Under the pieces are notes generated by a model. It did not search any database. It was given only the letters and a program-made list of their open reading frames with translations, and had not been told where the DNA came from. A DNA stretch of 33,987 nt from Gelidibacter salicanalis (lineage in GTDB: Bacteria; Bacteroidota; Bacteroidia; Flavobacteriales; Flavobacteriaceae): contig NZ_JAEHJZ010000054.1 in NCBI RefSeq assembly GCF_016469035.1, forward strand, positions 4,550 to 38,536, written 5' to 3'. Both the position numbers and the translations under genes were made by a program. Numbering within the stretch: the first letter of the stretch is position 1; each line of letters starts with the position of its first letter. This document shows, piece by piece, positions 1 through 9,428 of the stretch.

Positions 1-63
1 CGGTTGATTTGCCGTCTATGGGTAAAAGGTTGGGTTAAGGGAAGGATATTTAAAGGTTGCGCT
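1..63. repeat. 63-bp direct repeat, copy 1
   Basis: This segment recurs at 3929-3991. The first 24 bases are identical (starting CGGTTGATTTGCCG), the middle differs, and AAGGATATTT and GGTTGCGCT are shared at the end. In the second copy it directly follows an attC-like palindrome, so the window start probably cuts a similar composite. The pair brackets the pseudogene, intron relic and first kinase. Its function is unknown. Confidence 0.7.
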
Positions 64-198
64 GTGAGTGATTTGGTTAAAATGCATAGAGTTCAATTAT
101 TTTCTAACATTCTCCGTGGTTTTAAAAATAAAAAGTGCTTTGATTAAATTGTATCCCATCCTTAAAAGTAATATGTTTGATAGGAACATAATAATAAA

Positions 199-224
199 TA
201 TAGACGCAACCAGTTGCGTCTATA
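199..224. repeat. Perfect 12-bp inverted repeat with 2-base spacer
   Basis: TATAGACGCAAC is followed by CA and then its exact reverse complement. It lies 26 bases before the coiled-coil pseudogene. There is no T-tract directly after it, so it looks like a dispersed palindrome rather than a terminator. Confidence 0.6.
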
Positions 225-250
225 CATGTGTTACCTGTAATTTAAAAAAA

Positions 251-622
251 ATGGAGAAGAGAGAATTTCAAGAGTTAAAAACACAAATTTGCGAAAAAAA
301 CAAAAAAGAGAAAAGTGAGTAAACTTCTCAACTTTTTCTCTACTTTTTTATCCATTTTAGGAGTCATAGTTATAAGCTATTATTTTACAAATAATCTAAA
401 TTTAGATACTGAAAATAATTCTTCTAATAAATTAGTTTTACAGGAAATTCAAAATACACTATTCAAAGAAGAAATAAAACTCTGGAATTAAAACTTAAGA
501 ATATAACATCTGACTCTACTATTATAAATAATTTGAAGGAAAAACGCGTACAAATTTTAGAAGACAAAATTGAGTTTTTAGAGAAAGTAATAATGGACTC
601 ACCCATCAGAGTCGTTGTATAG
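251..622 (+). pseudogene. Frameshifted small membrane/coiled-coil protein remnant
   Basis: Three overlapping reading segments appear to be one broken gene. ATG at 251 gives a charged 23-residue start ending at 322. A second frame from GTG 315 gives a hydrophobic helix (about 20 residues, around ILGVIVISYYF) followed by a Gln/Glu-rich stretch, and stops at 491. A third frame from about 482 continues as a Lys/Glu-rich coiled coil (LKEKRVQILEDKIEFLEKV) and stops at 622. The simplest reading is a single-pass membrane protein with a cytoplasmic coiled coil, broken by at least one indel near 470-482. Its tail runs into the intron relic. I do not recognise the family. Two short genuine genes are possible but less likely. 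Confidence 0.5.
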
Positions 623-1244
623 GCAAAGGCTCTAAACCACCTAAAGGTGCTGTGATTAATAGTCTTGGTGCTGCGCGTTTAGGAGAATCTAGTCCTTGAG
701 ATTAGCAGGTATGAATAAAGGAGTTGAACCTGCCTATGCCGGCAGGCAGGCGAAAGTGAACCATTGAAAAGGTGTCGAAAAGTTGCTGCCTCCAGTCAAA
801 AACTACGAAGTATGAAACGGAGTGAAAAGTAATGTTAGCAATAACATTAATTACAGAGATAACCTATTTATTTTCTGTAAGGCCAGGCGTCATTTAGGAG
901 GCATGACCATTATTTGGGCTTATTTACGGAACTCGGGAAGCTGCATACAAATGATAAGGAAAATGCACAATAAGAACAACTTAGAGGCAAAATACAGATA
1001 GTGTATGCAGTGGCAGACTCATTCGTAGTAGTGATGATCCCGGTAGCTATCGGGACTGTAATGGAAGTGGACCGAAGGGATGGGCTAATTATATTTACGA
1101 TTTGCCAACTTGCAAAAGGATGAGCTTATATTTGTAAATAAAATTAGAAGGGTCGCGTGAGGGGAGACTTTCAAGCACGGTTCCCTGCCCGTCCGGCAGG
1201 CGGGTGTGGGAGGGGAAGGGTGAAATACCCGTTTCCTACTCAAC
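597..1244 (+). mobile_element. ORF-less group II intron relic, 5'-truncated (copy 1)
   Basis: This segment aligns block by block with the longer element at 8868-9570: the AAACCACC...AGGTGCT block, GGCATGCGTCATTTAGGA-like and GGGCTTATTT blocks, AACTCGGGA, GTAGTGATGATCCC, CTGTAATGG, then a domain V-like hairpin near 1153-1185 (GGGGAGACTTTCAAGCACGG) and a terminal hairpin ending in CTACTCAAC. These are group II intron signatures. The first ~100 bases of domain I (GTGTG start) are missing and the domain V catalytic AGC reads GGT. No reverse transcriptase lies between domains IV and V. It is therefore an inactive relic. It ends 72 bases before the first kinase gene. Confidence 0.75.
1127..1134 (+). 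promoter_or_regulatory. Candidate -7 box TATATTTG inside intron copy 1
   Basis: TATATTTG matches the Bacteroidota -7 consensus TAnnTTTG. TTTG at 1101-1104 is 22 bases upstream, at the upper end of the usual spacing. It would drive the kinase at 1317 with a leader of about 175 bases containing the domain V/VI hairpins. A comparable box sits at the homologous place in the other intron. It could also be chance in AT-rich intron sequence. Confidence 0.35.
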
Positions 1245-1316
1245 ACAAGACCATTGGCATAAATTTTGCCCCATCATGAATAAAGGCTACATAATTCTAC
1301 ATAATTATGTATAAAA

Positions 1317-3389
1317 ATGGCCTGGCGTAAAATTAGAAGCAACGTGAGATTAGGAGTAATAATGTTCATCATGGCATTATTTTTTAATATCCTTGTTTTA
1401 CAAATATTAAGTCCAATGCTTAACACTTATGACTTTGCCAGATTAAAATATAGAACTATGAACGAGCAGGACAAACACAAAGATGAACTTAGAGAGGAAT
1501 TAAACGAATTAGAGCAAGAATTTTTAAGTTCAATAAAAGATCTTGATCTCAACAAGCGCATTCAACTTAAGCAAGAATTAGCAATTGCTCTTCAGGGAAT
1601 TTCTTTAGAAAACGACGAGAAAACAAAACGTGCCACCGAATTAATAATTGCTAATTTGGAAGTAAAATTTCTGAATGAAGAAAAAGCGAATCGTGCGGCA
1701 GAGCTGGTTATAGCAAATATCGAACTTGTTTTTCAAAATAAGGAGAAGTCAAAGCGTGCAGCCGAATTAATTATTGCCAACAAAGAACTCCTCTTTCAAA
1801 ACGAAGAAAAAGAAAAACGTGCCGCAGAGTTGGTTATCGCAAATATTGAACTTGTCTTTCAAAATAAGGAAAAATCAGAACGTGCAGCCGCATTGATTAT
1901 TGCCAACAAAGAACTGCTTTTTCAAAATGAAGAAAAAGCAAAGCGTGCGGCAGAGCTGGCTATCGCAAATATTGAACTTGTCTTTCAAAATAAGGAGAAA
2001 TCAAGGCGTGCAGCCGAATTGAACATTGCCAATAAAGAGCTTGTCTTTCAAAATGCAGAAAAAGCGAAGCGTGCAGCAGAGTTAGATATAGCAAATATTG
2101 AACTTATTTTTCAAAATAAAGAGAAATCAAAGCGTGCAGCCGAATTAATTATTGCCAACAAAGAACTCCTCTTTCAAAACGAAGAAAAAGAAAAACGTGC
2201 AGCGGAACTAATCCAAGCAAAGGAAAAAGCAGAAGAAAGCGACCGATTAAAATCAGCATTTTTAGCTAATATGAGTCACGAGATACGCACTCCAATGAAT
2301 GGCATACTCGGTTTTACTGATTTATTGAGAGAGCCCGAACTAACAGGAGAAATACAGCAAGAGTATATCCGCATCATTAAAAAAAGCGGCGTGCGAATGC
2401 TCAATATAATTAATGATATTATTAGTATTTCAAAGATAGAATCGGGACAAGTGGAGGCTAATATTCAGGAATTCAATATTAACCACAGGATCCAATTCAT
2501 CTATAGCTTCTTCAAACCCGAGATTGAGAGAAAAGGAATTCTTTTTGAAACTAAAAACACGTTGCAGAATAAAGAAGCATTTATTAAATCTGACAGTGAA
2601 AAACTCTATTCAATTCTTACCAATCTGGTTAAAAATGCTATTAAACATACTGAAGAGGGCTCCATCGAATTGGGATATGTTGTAAAAACAGAAAACGAAC
2701 ATTCAGAATTGGAGTTTTATGTAAAAGACACAGGAATTGGGATACCCAAAGACAGACAGATGGCAATATTTGAGCGTTTCACACAAGCCGATATTTCAGA
2801 TGAAAAGGCATTTCAGGGCGCTGGTTTGGGCTTGTCAATTTCTAAAGCGTACGTAGAAATGCTTGGGGGAAAAATTAGGTTAGAAAGTGAAGAAGGAAAA
2901 GGTTCAATATTTTATTTTACACTTCCGTATCAGACAATACAACACCATAAAACCGTTAGTAAAACTAAGAATGTGTCTAAAAGAACTCAACTAAAGCTTG
3001 ATCCTCAAGCTTTGGGACTAAAAATATTAATTGTTGAGGACGATGCCATATCGAGAATGCTTATATCGGCTTTAGTAAAAGATTGTAGTTTGATGTTGTT
3101 TCAAGCAAAAACAGGTGTGGAAGCTGTAGATATATTCCGAAATAATCCTGATATTGATTTAATTCTGATGGATATTCAAATGCCTGTTTTGAATGGACTT
3201 GAAGCAACCAAACAAATTCGTCAATTTAACAACAAAGTTATAATAATAGCGCAGACAGCTTCTGGACTATCTGAAGAAAAAGAAAAGACAATTGAAGTGG
3301 GATGCAACGATTATATTTCAAAACCCATTAGCAAAGAAAAATTACTTGCATTGATACAAAAGCACATCAACAAATTATATGTTGCATGA
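1317..3389 (+). CDS. Hybrid sensor histidine kinase with 21-residue repeat helix
   Basis: This is a two-component hybrid kinase of 690 residues. One membrane helix (residues ~10-33) is followed by a long coiled coil that includes nine 21-residue repeats (105-293) of the form RAAELxIANxELxFQNxEK. The HisKA phosphoacceptor is His321 in [15 protein letters not shown]. The ATPase domain has the N box (NLVKNAIKH), G1 (DTGIGIP), F box (FERFTQAD) and G2 (GAGLGLSIS). A receiver domain at ~572-688 has phosphoacceptor Asp619 (LMDIQMPV) and a conserved Lys in SKPIS. There is no extracellular or PAS/GAF input domain, so the signal is unknown; the helix may sense membrane state or a partner. ATG 1317 is used because an in-frame TAA lies 15 bases upstream. 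No separate response regulator gene is adjacent. The family call is secure and the role unknown. Confidence 0.95.
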   Translation: MAWRKIRSNVRLGVIMFIMALFFNILVLQILSPMLNTYDFARLKYRTMNEQDKHKDELREELNELEQEFLSSIKDLDLNKRIQLKQELAIALQGISLENDEKTKRATELIIANLEVKFLNEEKANRAAELVIANIELVFQNKEKSKRAAELIIANKELLFQNEEKEKRAAELVIANIELVFQNKEKSERAAALIIANKELLFQNEEKAKRAAELAIANIELVFQNKEKSRRAAELNIANKELVFQNAEKAKRAAELDIANIELIFQNKEKSKRAAELIIANKELLFQNEEKEKRAAELIQAKEKAEESDRLKSAFLANMSHEIRTPMNGILGFTDLLREPELTGEIQQEYIRIIKKSGVRMLNIINDIISISKIESGQVEANIQEFNINHRIQFIYSFFKPEIERKGILFETKNTLQNKEAFIKSDSEKLYSILTNLVKNAIKHTEEGSIELGYVVKTENEHSELEFYVKDTGIGIPKDRQMAIFERFTQADISDEKAFQGAGLGLSISKAYVEMLGGKIRLESEEGKGSIFYFTLPYQTIQHHKTVSKTKNVSKRTQLKLDPQALGLKILIVEDDAISRMLISALVKDCSLMLFQAKTGVEAVDIFRNNPDIDLILMDIQMPVLNGLEATKQIRQFNNKVIIIAQTASGLSEEKEKTIEVGCNDYISKPISKEKLLALIQKHINKLYVA
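1629..2195 (+). repeat. Nine tandem 63-bp repeats inside the kinase gene
   Basis: Nine full 63-bp units encode RAAEL...-type 21-residue repeats, and a tenth partial unit leads into the HisKA domain. Units alternate between an [14 protein letters not shown] form and an [14 protein letters not shown] form, so the effective period is 126 bp. Unit 3 and unit 9 plus flanks are identical over 72 bases (starting at 1749 and 2127, exactly 378 bp apart), which points to recent unequal exchange or gene conversion. Confidence 0.9.
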
Positions 3390-3400
3390 CAAATCAAGAA

Positions 3401-3486
3401 CCTCGGGGCAAGCCCACGAGGTTTGAACAAGAAAATACTTTGAAAAATTCGAGGCATGCCTCGGGGAATTAAACCCTCAATGAGGG
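3401..3486. repeat. Cluster of three short palindromes after the kinase
   Basis: Three hairpins follow one another: CCTCGGGGCAAGCCCACGAGG at 3401-3421 (one bulge per arm), a perfect 14-base palindrome CGAGGCATGCCTCG at 3450-3463, and CCCTCAATGAGGG at 3474-3486. No clear T-run follows the first, so termination of the kinase transcript is possible but not shown. The first two share the CCTCG core in inverted form. Confidence 0.55.
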
Positions 3487-3623
3487 ATTAAAAGACAAAA
3501 AAATAAAGCCACATCTTATAACAAAGTAAAATAATAGTTTTAATAACAACAAATTAGCCTTTGCTGCCCACTCCATTTTTTTACAACCATAATACCAATG
3601 AGCTTTTCATTGGTTACCATTCC

Positions 3624-3651
3624 GCCATTGTAGAAGTTTTCCACCAACAAT
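3624..3651 (-). repeat. Degenerate relative of the array A hairpin
   Basis: Read on the minus strand this gives ATTGTTGGTGGAAAAC, four mismatched bases, then ACAATGGC. The first 16 and last 8 bases equal the A hairpin of the 17.4-19.3 kb array. The right arm is mutated, so the stem would no longer form fully. This shows that the array hairpin also occurs as a solitary, decayed element. Confidence 0.5.
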
Positions 3652-3847
3652 CTTCACCGTTGCCACGATCTTTGAACATCATCCTAAAGCATCACTTTTT
3701 TTAGTCACATTAATAGACCATTAATGCTTAGGATAGTTTTAAAAAGTTTTAATATGTTAGTTTTTCAATAGGGTAGTTGCAACACCTGTCTCATTAAAAC
3801 ATAGTGCGTCAAATTAATAGAGAATATGAAAATTAAAACCTACGCAT

Positions 3848-3922
3848 AATAACTAAGAAGTATTCGGCTCGCCGCACCTGTCCCGCCTTAGCGGGGTAGG
3901 CCAGAGCTGAATATTGTGTTGG
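3848..3922. repeat. attC-like palindromic element (copy a)
   Basis: The element starts AATAACTAAGAAGTATTC and contains imperfect inverted arms AGTATTCGGCTC and GAGCTGAATATT around a GC-rich inner hairpin (CCCGCCTTAGCGGGG). The same AATAACTAAGAAGYATT start occurs at 12727 (plus) and 19374 (minus). It is a dispersed family. The resemblance to integron attC sites is in layout only; a canonical GTTRRRY core is not evident here. Confidence 0.55.
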
Positions 3923-3928
3923 CGCATC

Positions 3929-3991
3929 CGGTTGATTTGCCGTCTATGGGTATAATAATGGATTTAGGTAAGGATATTTGGAGGTTGCGCT
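3929..3991. repeat. 63-bp direct repeat, copy 2
   Basis: This is the second copy of the sequence at 1-63, 24 of 24 identical at its start. It begins just after the attC-like element. GCGCATCC at 3923-3930 and GGTTGCGC at 3983-3990 form an imperfect inverted pair, so the whole segment could fold into a stem about 70 bases long. Confidence 0.65.
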
Positions 3992-4034
3992 ATTTTTTGG
4001 ATTGCCAAATGTTATCAACGTTCTAGAGTTATTT

Positions 4035-4064
4035 AGCCATTGTTAATTCTTTCCACCAATTTTT
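4035..4064 (-). repeat. Second degenerate relative of the array A hairpin
   Basis: The minus strand reads AAAAATTG, a 3-base gap, GTGGAAA, a divergent arm, then ACAATGGCT. This matches the flank, left arm and trailing ACAATGGCT of the array unit at 17.4-19.3 kb. It lies in the same orientation as the copy at 3624. Confidence 0.4.
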
Positions 4065-4461
4065 CTCTACACTAAAAGCACCAACTTGATTCTCGAACTG
4101 CCCCAAAACACTTATCCATCGCGTACGCTTCCCATCGTTGCGGGGCTGACAAGTCAAAGTCTACCTTGCACTCTTCACTATAACAAACTTGACGGTTTTT
4201 CATATAAGACACAACGAAGGGGTTTATCTGAAATGGACAGTACACTATTTTAGGGACCGAAATCGGCCAATAATTCTTTTGGTTTGAACTTACAACCCTG
4301 AGGTTGAACTATTACACCCCTATAAAAAAACACCTACACCCTTTCCCGATTTATTCAATTACACGAGATTTAGATAATCAATAATAATACAGTATATCTA
4401 TTTTAATTTCTATAAATATTTAATAATACGCAATGAGTACTAAACATAAAACCGTAATCCT

Positions 4462-7400
4462 ATGAAAAACTTTATTTTACTTTTTATTTTAACGCTAAGT
4501 ACTATTACACTGTCGCAAGCACAGATTGGTTCTTTGGCAAGTAACAACTGGACCAATTTTGGTAATACCGAAATCACATTCATTACAACTGACGGCGATA
4601 ACGGCGATGGTGTAAATGATGGGGCTCAAAAATTAAACAATCTCTCATCTGGCGTGGGTCACGGCATGTCTTACAATTTTAATGGTACCATGCTTACAGG
4701 TGAAAGTTTAGCCTTTGAAACTTATGTTTTTAATCCTAATGTATCCTATGTAAGGATTAAGGTGGAATTGATCAATGTTACCGATAACGTTGTACTGGCC
4801 AATTCAGGCACGGTGGTAATGTCCACATCAGGGATAGTTCAAAAAGTGGTTTTAAACTATACGCCTTTAGCCACTGATAATGGAGATCAGTTACAACTGC
4901 GATACACACGGGTTGATGATGGCAATGCTGCGCGTACTTTTGCGATAGACAATGCCAAGTTAAACGGTAGCTATCTATATCCTGAAGGTGTAGCGCCGCC
5001 AGCTCCCTCTTGTTTTACGACTACAGGTAACGAAGAAGGCTGGGCCAGAATTGGCGATGTCACCATTAATGCAGTAACAAATGATGGCGATAATGGCGAT
5101 GGCCTGAATGATGGCGCACTCGCGGTAGTATCTTTATCATCAGGCGTTAATGAGCAGCAGGGTACATTTTACACCTTTGACTGCGCTATGATAGCTGGAG
5201 AAACATTACAAGTAGCAACGGTACTCTATAATTCCCGAAACTCATATGTAGCGGCAAACATGCAGCTTTATAACAGTACTGACGGTGTGGTCCTAGCCTC
5301 TACAGGAAGACAAACAGTTGCGGCAAACGGAACAACGCCACTGGCATTCTCATACATAACACAAAGTTCCGATGTTGGAGATGAGCTGCAACTACGCATT
5401 TTGAGGTCAGATGATGGCAATCCTGTACGGAGTTTTAGTATAGACTACGGCACAATAAACGGAGCTACCTTGAACATGCTTATCATTGAGCCTCCTTTAA
5501 ATCCTGCCTGTGCCAACGGTATTGATGTAAATCCTGATATACCTTTGTCTCCTGTAACACCACAACAAGTTCTCCAAGCCGAGAAGGTATACCAAACGCT
5601 TTCTGATACTTATCTAGGAACCGTAGCCCCTTCCAACTTTCAGGGTCAGATGGATAGAGCCTTGCAAGATTATGATCAGTTAGAAATCACCGTTAATGGT
5701 AATCTAGTGAACGGAAAAGAAACTACTTTCAAGTATGCTGGAAGTATTATTGAAATCTTTGCCAAACATCTCAAATTAGTTGATCCAAACGATACCGTTA
5801 TCGTTGAAAAAGCCTCCAACCTGGTCGCTTTAGTTTCCCAACAATTCTGCAAAGGGACTATTTTATTAGATGGCAATGCCTATGATTTTGAAGATTTTTC
5901 CCGCCCTACCATCTATTTAAAGGATTATCTTTCTGACGCTGTTAAAGATCAGTATGGCTATGTTCTCGATGCCCAAACAAGAAACTTTTTCCGTTTCTGG
6001 GACGCTGATTATCAAGAGGGACAGGAATACAATACCGATTGGATGTTTAATATGAGCGAGCAAATGATCTTGTATGGTGCTTTTAGATATCCAGACAATG
6101 ATGAGGAAAAAGTGCGCTATATGAAAGCAGGAAAACGTTTTCTCGAACGCTTTTTAACGCACTCCGATGGTACTGGCGACGGTTTAAAGCCTGATGGTAC
6201 AGGTTTTCACCACTGGTTTGCCTATGATGGATATATGTACGCTCTTACCACAGTTATCAACAATGTTGATGCATTTAACGATACAGAATTTCAAATTGAT
6301 CCAGAATATTATTACGTGTTAAGAAACGCCATCTATGCACAAAAAATGTTCTCAAATGATGCCCAAACTAAAGCTTTATCAATGTCCGGAAGAAATCCTC
6401 AAATCAGAAAAGTAACTACGGGGAAAAATGAACTTGCAAAACTAGCAATCAGCGGAGGTAAAATATTGGGCCTTTCTACTGCTGATCCACTTTTGGCGGG
6501 ATATTACAATCGCGTTTGGGGAACTAATCCAAAATTCAATTCTACGGCAGTCACCCCTTTTGAAGAAGGCTTTATTCAATTGAACTATGCTCAGGCCGGT
6601 GTTTATAGAAAAGACAATTGGGTTGCGGTGATGAAAGGTTTCGGTGACGCCCTTCCGGGGTCTGAACTTTATCCTACTACAAACCGTTATGGCAGATACC
6701 AAAGTTATGGTACATTGGAAATATTATATCCGGGTGGGATAGCTCAAGGCGAAAATGCCTATGACGTGGAAACTTGGGACTGGAACTATAATCCAGGCGC
6801 GACTACCATCGTTCTACCTTGGGAAAAATTACATGGCGAGCGTTCACGCTTAGATGAGGTGCAACAAAAAAGTTTTGTAGGTGCTCTAGCTTTTAAAAAC
6901 AAAGGAGAATCTTTAGGTGTCCTTGAAAAAAATTATGGTACCTACGGACTATTTGCAATGGATTTTCAGGAATTAGAAAACCAAGGTTTTGGCACTGTTT
7001 ACGGTCCTAATACCCATAACGCAACCTTTACCTTTAAAAAATCCAACTTCGCTTTTAAAGATTTTATCGTGAGTTTAGGATCCGGAATTTCCAATAATGA
7101 TGTGGATAACCCTACCGTAACTACGTTATACCAGCGCACAGGAGATGCTCAAAGCGGGGCCACAGTAAATGCAACGTTTTATGATGAAGGAATAAATAAT
7201 TTCTCAGGTGCACAGGACAACTGGGTCATCAGCGATCATAACACAGGTTTTTATGTAGTATCTGGAAGTGGAGCGCTGAAAATTTGGAAAGGGGATCAGC
7301 AAACACCCAACCATAATGAAATTAATCCAAATGCTTATCTTGATAATGCCATTGGCACTTATACAAAAGGATATATAGACCATGGGAATGCTCCTGTAGA

Positions 7401-8373
7401 TACTGGTTATGAATATGTGACCAAGCCTAATGCAACAGCGAGCGATATGCAGGCTATTGCCGCGGCAAAACCTTATACCGTTTTAGAAAAATCTTCTGAG
7501 CGCCATGTGGTTAAACATAACGAGGATAATATTTGGGGGTATTCACTCTTTAATTCATCAACAAACCTTAATCATGGAATTATAAAGGCTAATGATGCCG
7601 CTTGTTTGGTGATGTATGAGGAAATTGACGATAAAAACATTTCACTTTCTATGACTGATCCAGATTTGGCATTGGTAGCTAGATCAAACCAACCGGCTGC
7701 CATTAAGACTATTGTATTGACCCTACACGGCGAATGGTCGCTTTCAAATCCACATTCACAGGTGACTAAGGTGATCGCAACAGATAGTACGACTACCTTC
7801 CAGTTTAGGGTGGAACATGCAATGCCTGTAGAAGTTGATTTGATAAAAACCAAAACAGTCAAAAAAGTACATATAACTCCTGCCGTTACCCGCTATTTAG
7901 AGGTGGGCGATACCTATAACTTTACTGGTTTTGTAACCCCTACCAAGGCTACTGACGTATCTTTAGTATGGCGTTCTAATAATGAAACGGTAGCTACTGT
8001 AGACCAGCAAGGAAAGGTCACCGCAGAATTTGTGGGCAATGCGACTATTACCTGCACCGATGAAGGAAGTGGAAAATTTGCCACTGTTGAAGTCATTGTG
8101 AATCCTTCTAAAGCAGATGACAAGTCGAATACTTCTGATAGTGAATTATTGATATATCCAAACTCAACAACGGTATTCTTTACAGCCAAATTGGAAAATA
8201 ATATGACCAGTTATAAAATATATGATTATATAGGTAATGTTAGGCAATCACAGGAAAACTTAAAATCGAAGGAATTGGTAATCCAGGTAGATCGTTTGAT
8301 AGAAGGTGTATATATCCTTCAGGTTACAGATGATATAGGGGCTACCCACTCTAAATTATTTATTAAAAAATAG
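4462..8373 (+). CDS. Secreted polysaccharide lyase family 8 (chondroitinase/hyaluronidase-like), type IX secreted
   Basis: A predicted secreted lyase of 1303 residues that should cleave uronic-acid-containing glycosaminoglycan-like polymers by beta-elimination. The signal peptide is residues 1-20. Two homologous ~150-residue modules follow (about 25-170 and 185-335), each with TxDGDNGDGxNDGA; they look like carbohydrate-binding or adhesion modules. The PL8 alpha-toroid and beta-sandwich cover ~370-1120. The motif DGTGFHHWFAYDGYMYA places His584 and Tyr591 seven apart, as in chondroitinase ABC, with Arg644 in SGRNP and the WDWNYNPGATT motif behind them. A bacterial Ig-like domain (~1133-1215) and a type IX sorting tail (~1228-1303, starting LLIYPNS, ending LFIKK) close the protein. 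Start ATG 4462 gives a perfect signal peptide. It is a lone gene with its own terminator and no SusCD pair nearby. Exact substrate is not determinable. Confidence 0.9.
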   Translation: MKNFILLFILTLSTITLSQAQIGSLASNNWTNFGNTEITFITTDGDNGDGVNDGAQKLNNLSSGVGHGMSYNFNGTMLTGESLAFETYVFNPNVSYVRIKVELINVTDNVVLANSGTVVMSTSGIVQKVVLNYTPLATDNGDQLQLRYTRVDDGNAARTFAIDNAKLNGSYLYPEGVAPPAPSCFTTTGNEEGWARIGDVTINAVTNDGDNGDGLNDGALAVVSLSSGVNEQQGTFYTFDCAMIAGETLQVATVLYNSRNSYVAANMQLYNSTDGVVLASTGRQTVAANGTTPLAFSYITQSSDVGDELQLRILRSDDGNPVRSFSIDYGTINGATLNMLIIEPPLNPACANGIDVNPDIPLSPVTPQQVLQAEKVYQTLSDTYLGTVAPSNFQGQMDRALQDYDQLEITVNGNLVNGKETTFKYAGSIIEIFAKHLKLVDPNDTVIVEKASNLVALVSQQFCKGTILLDGNAYDFEDFSRPTIYLKDYLSDAVKDQYGYVLDAQTRNFFRFWDADYQEGQEYNTDWMFNMSEQMILYGAFRYPDNDEEKVRYMKAGKRFLERFLTHSDGTGDGLKPDGTGFHHWFAYDGYMYALTTVINNVDAFNDTEFQIDPEYYYVLRNAIYAQKMFSNDAQTKALSMSGRNPQIRKVTTGKNELAKLAISGGKILGLSTADPLLAGYYNRVWGTNPKFNSTAVTPFEEGFIQLNYAQAGVYRKDNWVAVMKGFGDALPGSELYPTTNRYGRYQSYGTLEILYPGGIAQGENAYDVETWDWNYNPGATTIVLPWEKLHGERSRLDEVQQKSFVGALAFKNKGESLGVLEKNYGTYGLFAMDFQELENQGFGTVYGPNTHNATFTFKKSNFAFKDFIVSLGSGISNNDVDNPTVTTLYQRTGDAQSGATVNATFYDEGINNFSGAQDNWVISDHNTGFYVVSGSGALKIWKGDQQTPNHNEINPNAYLDNAIGTYTKGYIDHGNAPVDTGYEYVTKPNATASDMQAIAAAKPYTVLEKSSERHVVKHNEDNIWGYSLFNSSTNLNHGIIKANDAACLVMYEEIDDKNISLSMTDPDLALVARSNQPAAIKTIVLTLHGEWSLSNPHSQVTKVIATDSTTTFQFRVEHAMPVEVDLIKTKTVKKVHITPAVTRYLEVGDTYNFTGFVTPTKATDVSLVWRSNNETVATVDQQGKVTAEFVGNATITCTDEGSGKFATVEVIVNPSKADDKSNTSDSELLIYPNSTTVFFTAKLENNMTSYKIYDYIGNVRQSQENLKSKELVIQVDRLIEGVYILQVTDDIGATHSKLFIKK

Positions 8374-8393
8374 AAATTATTGTTATTATTACT

Positions 8394-8451
8394 GTGGCTA
8401 TAGCTTAGGAGCGTAATTTTTAATACGTCCTTAAACTATAGCCATTTTTTT
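8394..8451 (+). terminator. Rho-independent terminator of the lyase gene
   Basis: The arms TGGCTATAG (8394-8402) and CTATAGCCA (8436-8444) pair perfectly, an inner TTAGGA/TCCTTAA stem extends them, and seven T follow directly (8445-8451). It sits 20 bases after the stop codon. Confidence 0.9.
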
Positions 8452-8867
8452 ATTAAGAGTTTCGGCGAAAGCCCGCCCGATTGGTACGGGTAGGCGTACA
8501 AGATACGATTGAAGCTATTTTAAAAACTTCACAAAAAGTCACTGGAAATCAAGCCCTCAATAAAGGAATAGCACTGGTTGGAAACCTACATTGCTTTTTA
8601 TTAAGAAAGCTAATGATAAACCTATAACTCCCCTTTTTCCAGCTCAATTAATCCAAAAGAAGAAGAACTATTATTCCTGAAAAGATAAGTTAGAGAAAAC
8701 TTTGGTACTAGCAAAAACAGCGCTAGTTGTTCAACAAAGTCAGATAAATTTGTTTTTGTGAATATCTCTTAAGATATAAAGAGAAATTATAATAATTTCA
8801 GCGGAATTTCCACAGACTCGATCAATTTTTAGTACTTTAAGTGTGTAATCCACACAACTATACTTAC
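8452..8867. other. Decayed intergenic stretch before intron copy 2
   Basis: No intact gene. From about 8499 to 8632 a frame reads VQDTIEAILKTSQKVTGNQ and onward until a TAA, followed by another short open piece. It resembles leftover coding DNA but could not be assigned. A GTGTG/CACAC hairpin (8841-8855) stands 12 bases before the intron 5' end. Confidence 0.4.
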
Positions 8868-9339
8868 GTGTGCCGAGAGTAACGAGCGGCTAAAAATCGT
8901 TACGCAACTGTTTATAAGATGGTGGAACCGACCCACCAGTGTTGTCCTACAGGGGAGAGCATCAAACCACCATAAGGTGCTTTGGTAAAGAGCCAAGGTA
9001 TTGAGCGTTATGGAAAAGGCTACGCCATGAGCTGGTCAGGTATAAATAATGGAGATGAACCGGCCTATGCTGGCAGGTACAAATGAACCTCTGGTGAAGT
9101 GTAAATAAAGTGCTACATTCTGTCAAAAGTGTTTGAAGTATTACAAACATTATAAGTTCTGTGGCTACCTGTTTAATGGTTGGGCGGCATGCGTCATTTA
9201 GGAAACATAACTTTTTTTGGGCTTATAAATTTAACTCGGGACCTATACGATAATGCAATGGGAAATGTTTAATAAGATCAACGTAGAGCCAGAATACTGA
9301 CGTATTATACAGAGATGGACTCATCCGAAGTAGTGATGA

Positions 9340-9357
9340 TCCCGATAGCTATCGGGA
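9340..9357. repeat. 18-bp perfect palindrome nested in intron copy 2
   Basis: TCCCGATAGCTATCGGGA is a perfect palindrome. The identical sequence occurs outside the intron at 33910-33927, and a one-mismatch copy sits at the homologous place in intron copy 1 (1038-1055). It is therefore a dispersed palindrome that sits in the tip of an intron hairpin. Confidence 0.75.
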
Positions 9358-9428
9358 CTGTAATGGAAATAGAGGAAAGGGATGAGTTAATTTGAGATAT
9401 AGCATGTCCAACTTGAAAAAGTATGAAC

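Larger units (their letters stand above)
3390..4461. other. 1.07-kb intergenic region without a credible gene
   Basis: No reading frame here looks coding. The stretch holds the palindrome cluster at 3401-3486, two degenerate copies of the array-type hairpin (minus strand, near 3624 and 4035), an attC-like palindrome (3848-3922) and the second direct-repeat copy (3929-3991). On the minus strand around 4040-4150 a short open stretch ends in ...NWWKELTMAK and a stop. It may be the tail of a lost gene, but it cannot be assigned. Confidence 0.6.

Noticed and set aside
68-322. 84-residue open frame at the window start
   Set aside because: It runs through a palindrome and low-complexity AT DNA; only the part from ATG 251 has protein-like character, reported as a pseudogene.
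3848-3922. True integron attC site
   Set aside because: No GTTRRRY core at the expected place and no integrase in the window; kept only as attC-like.
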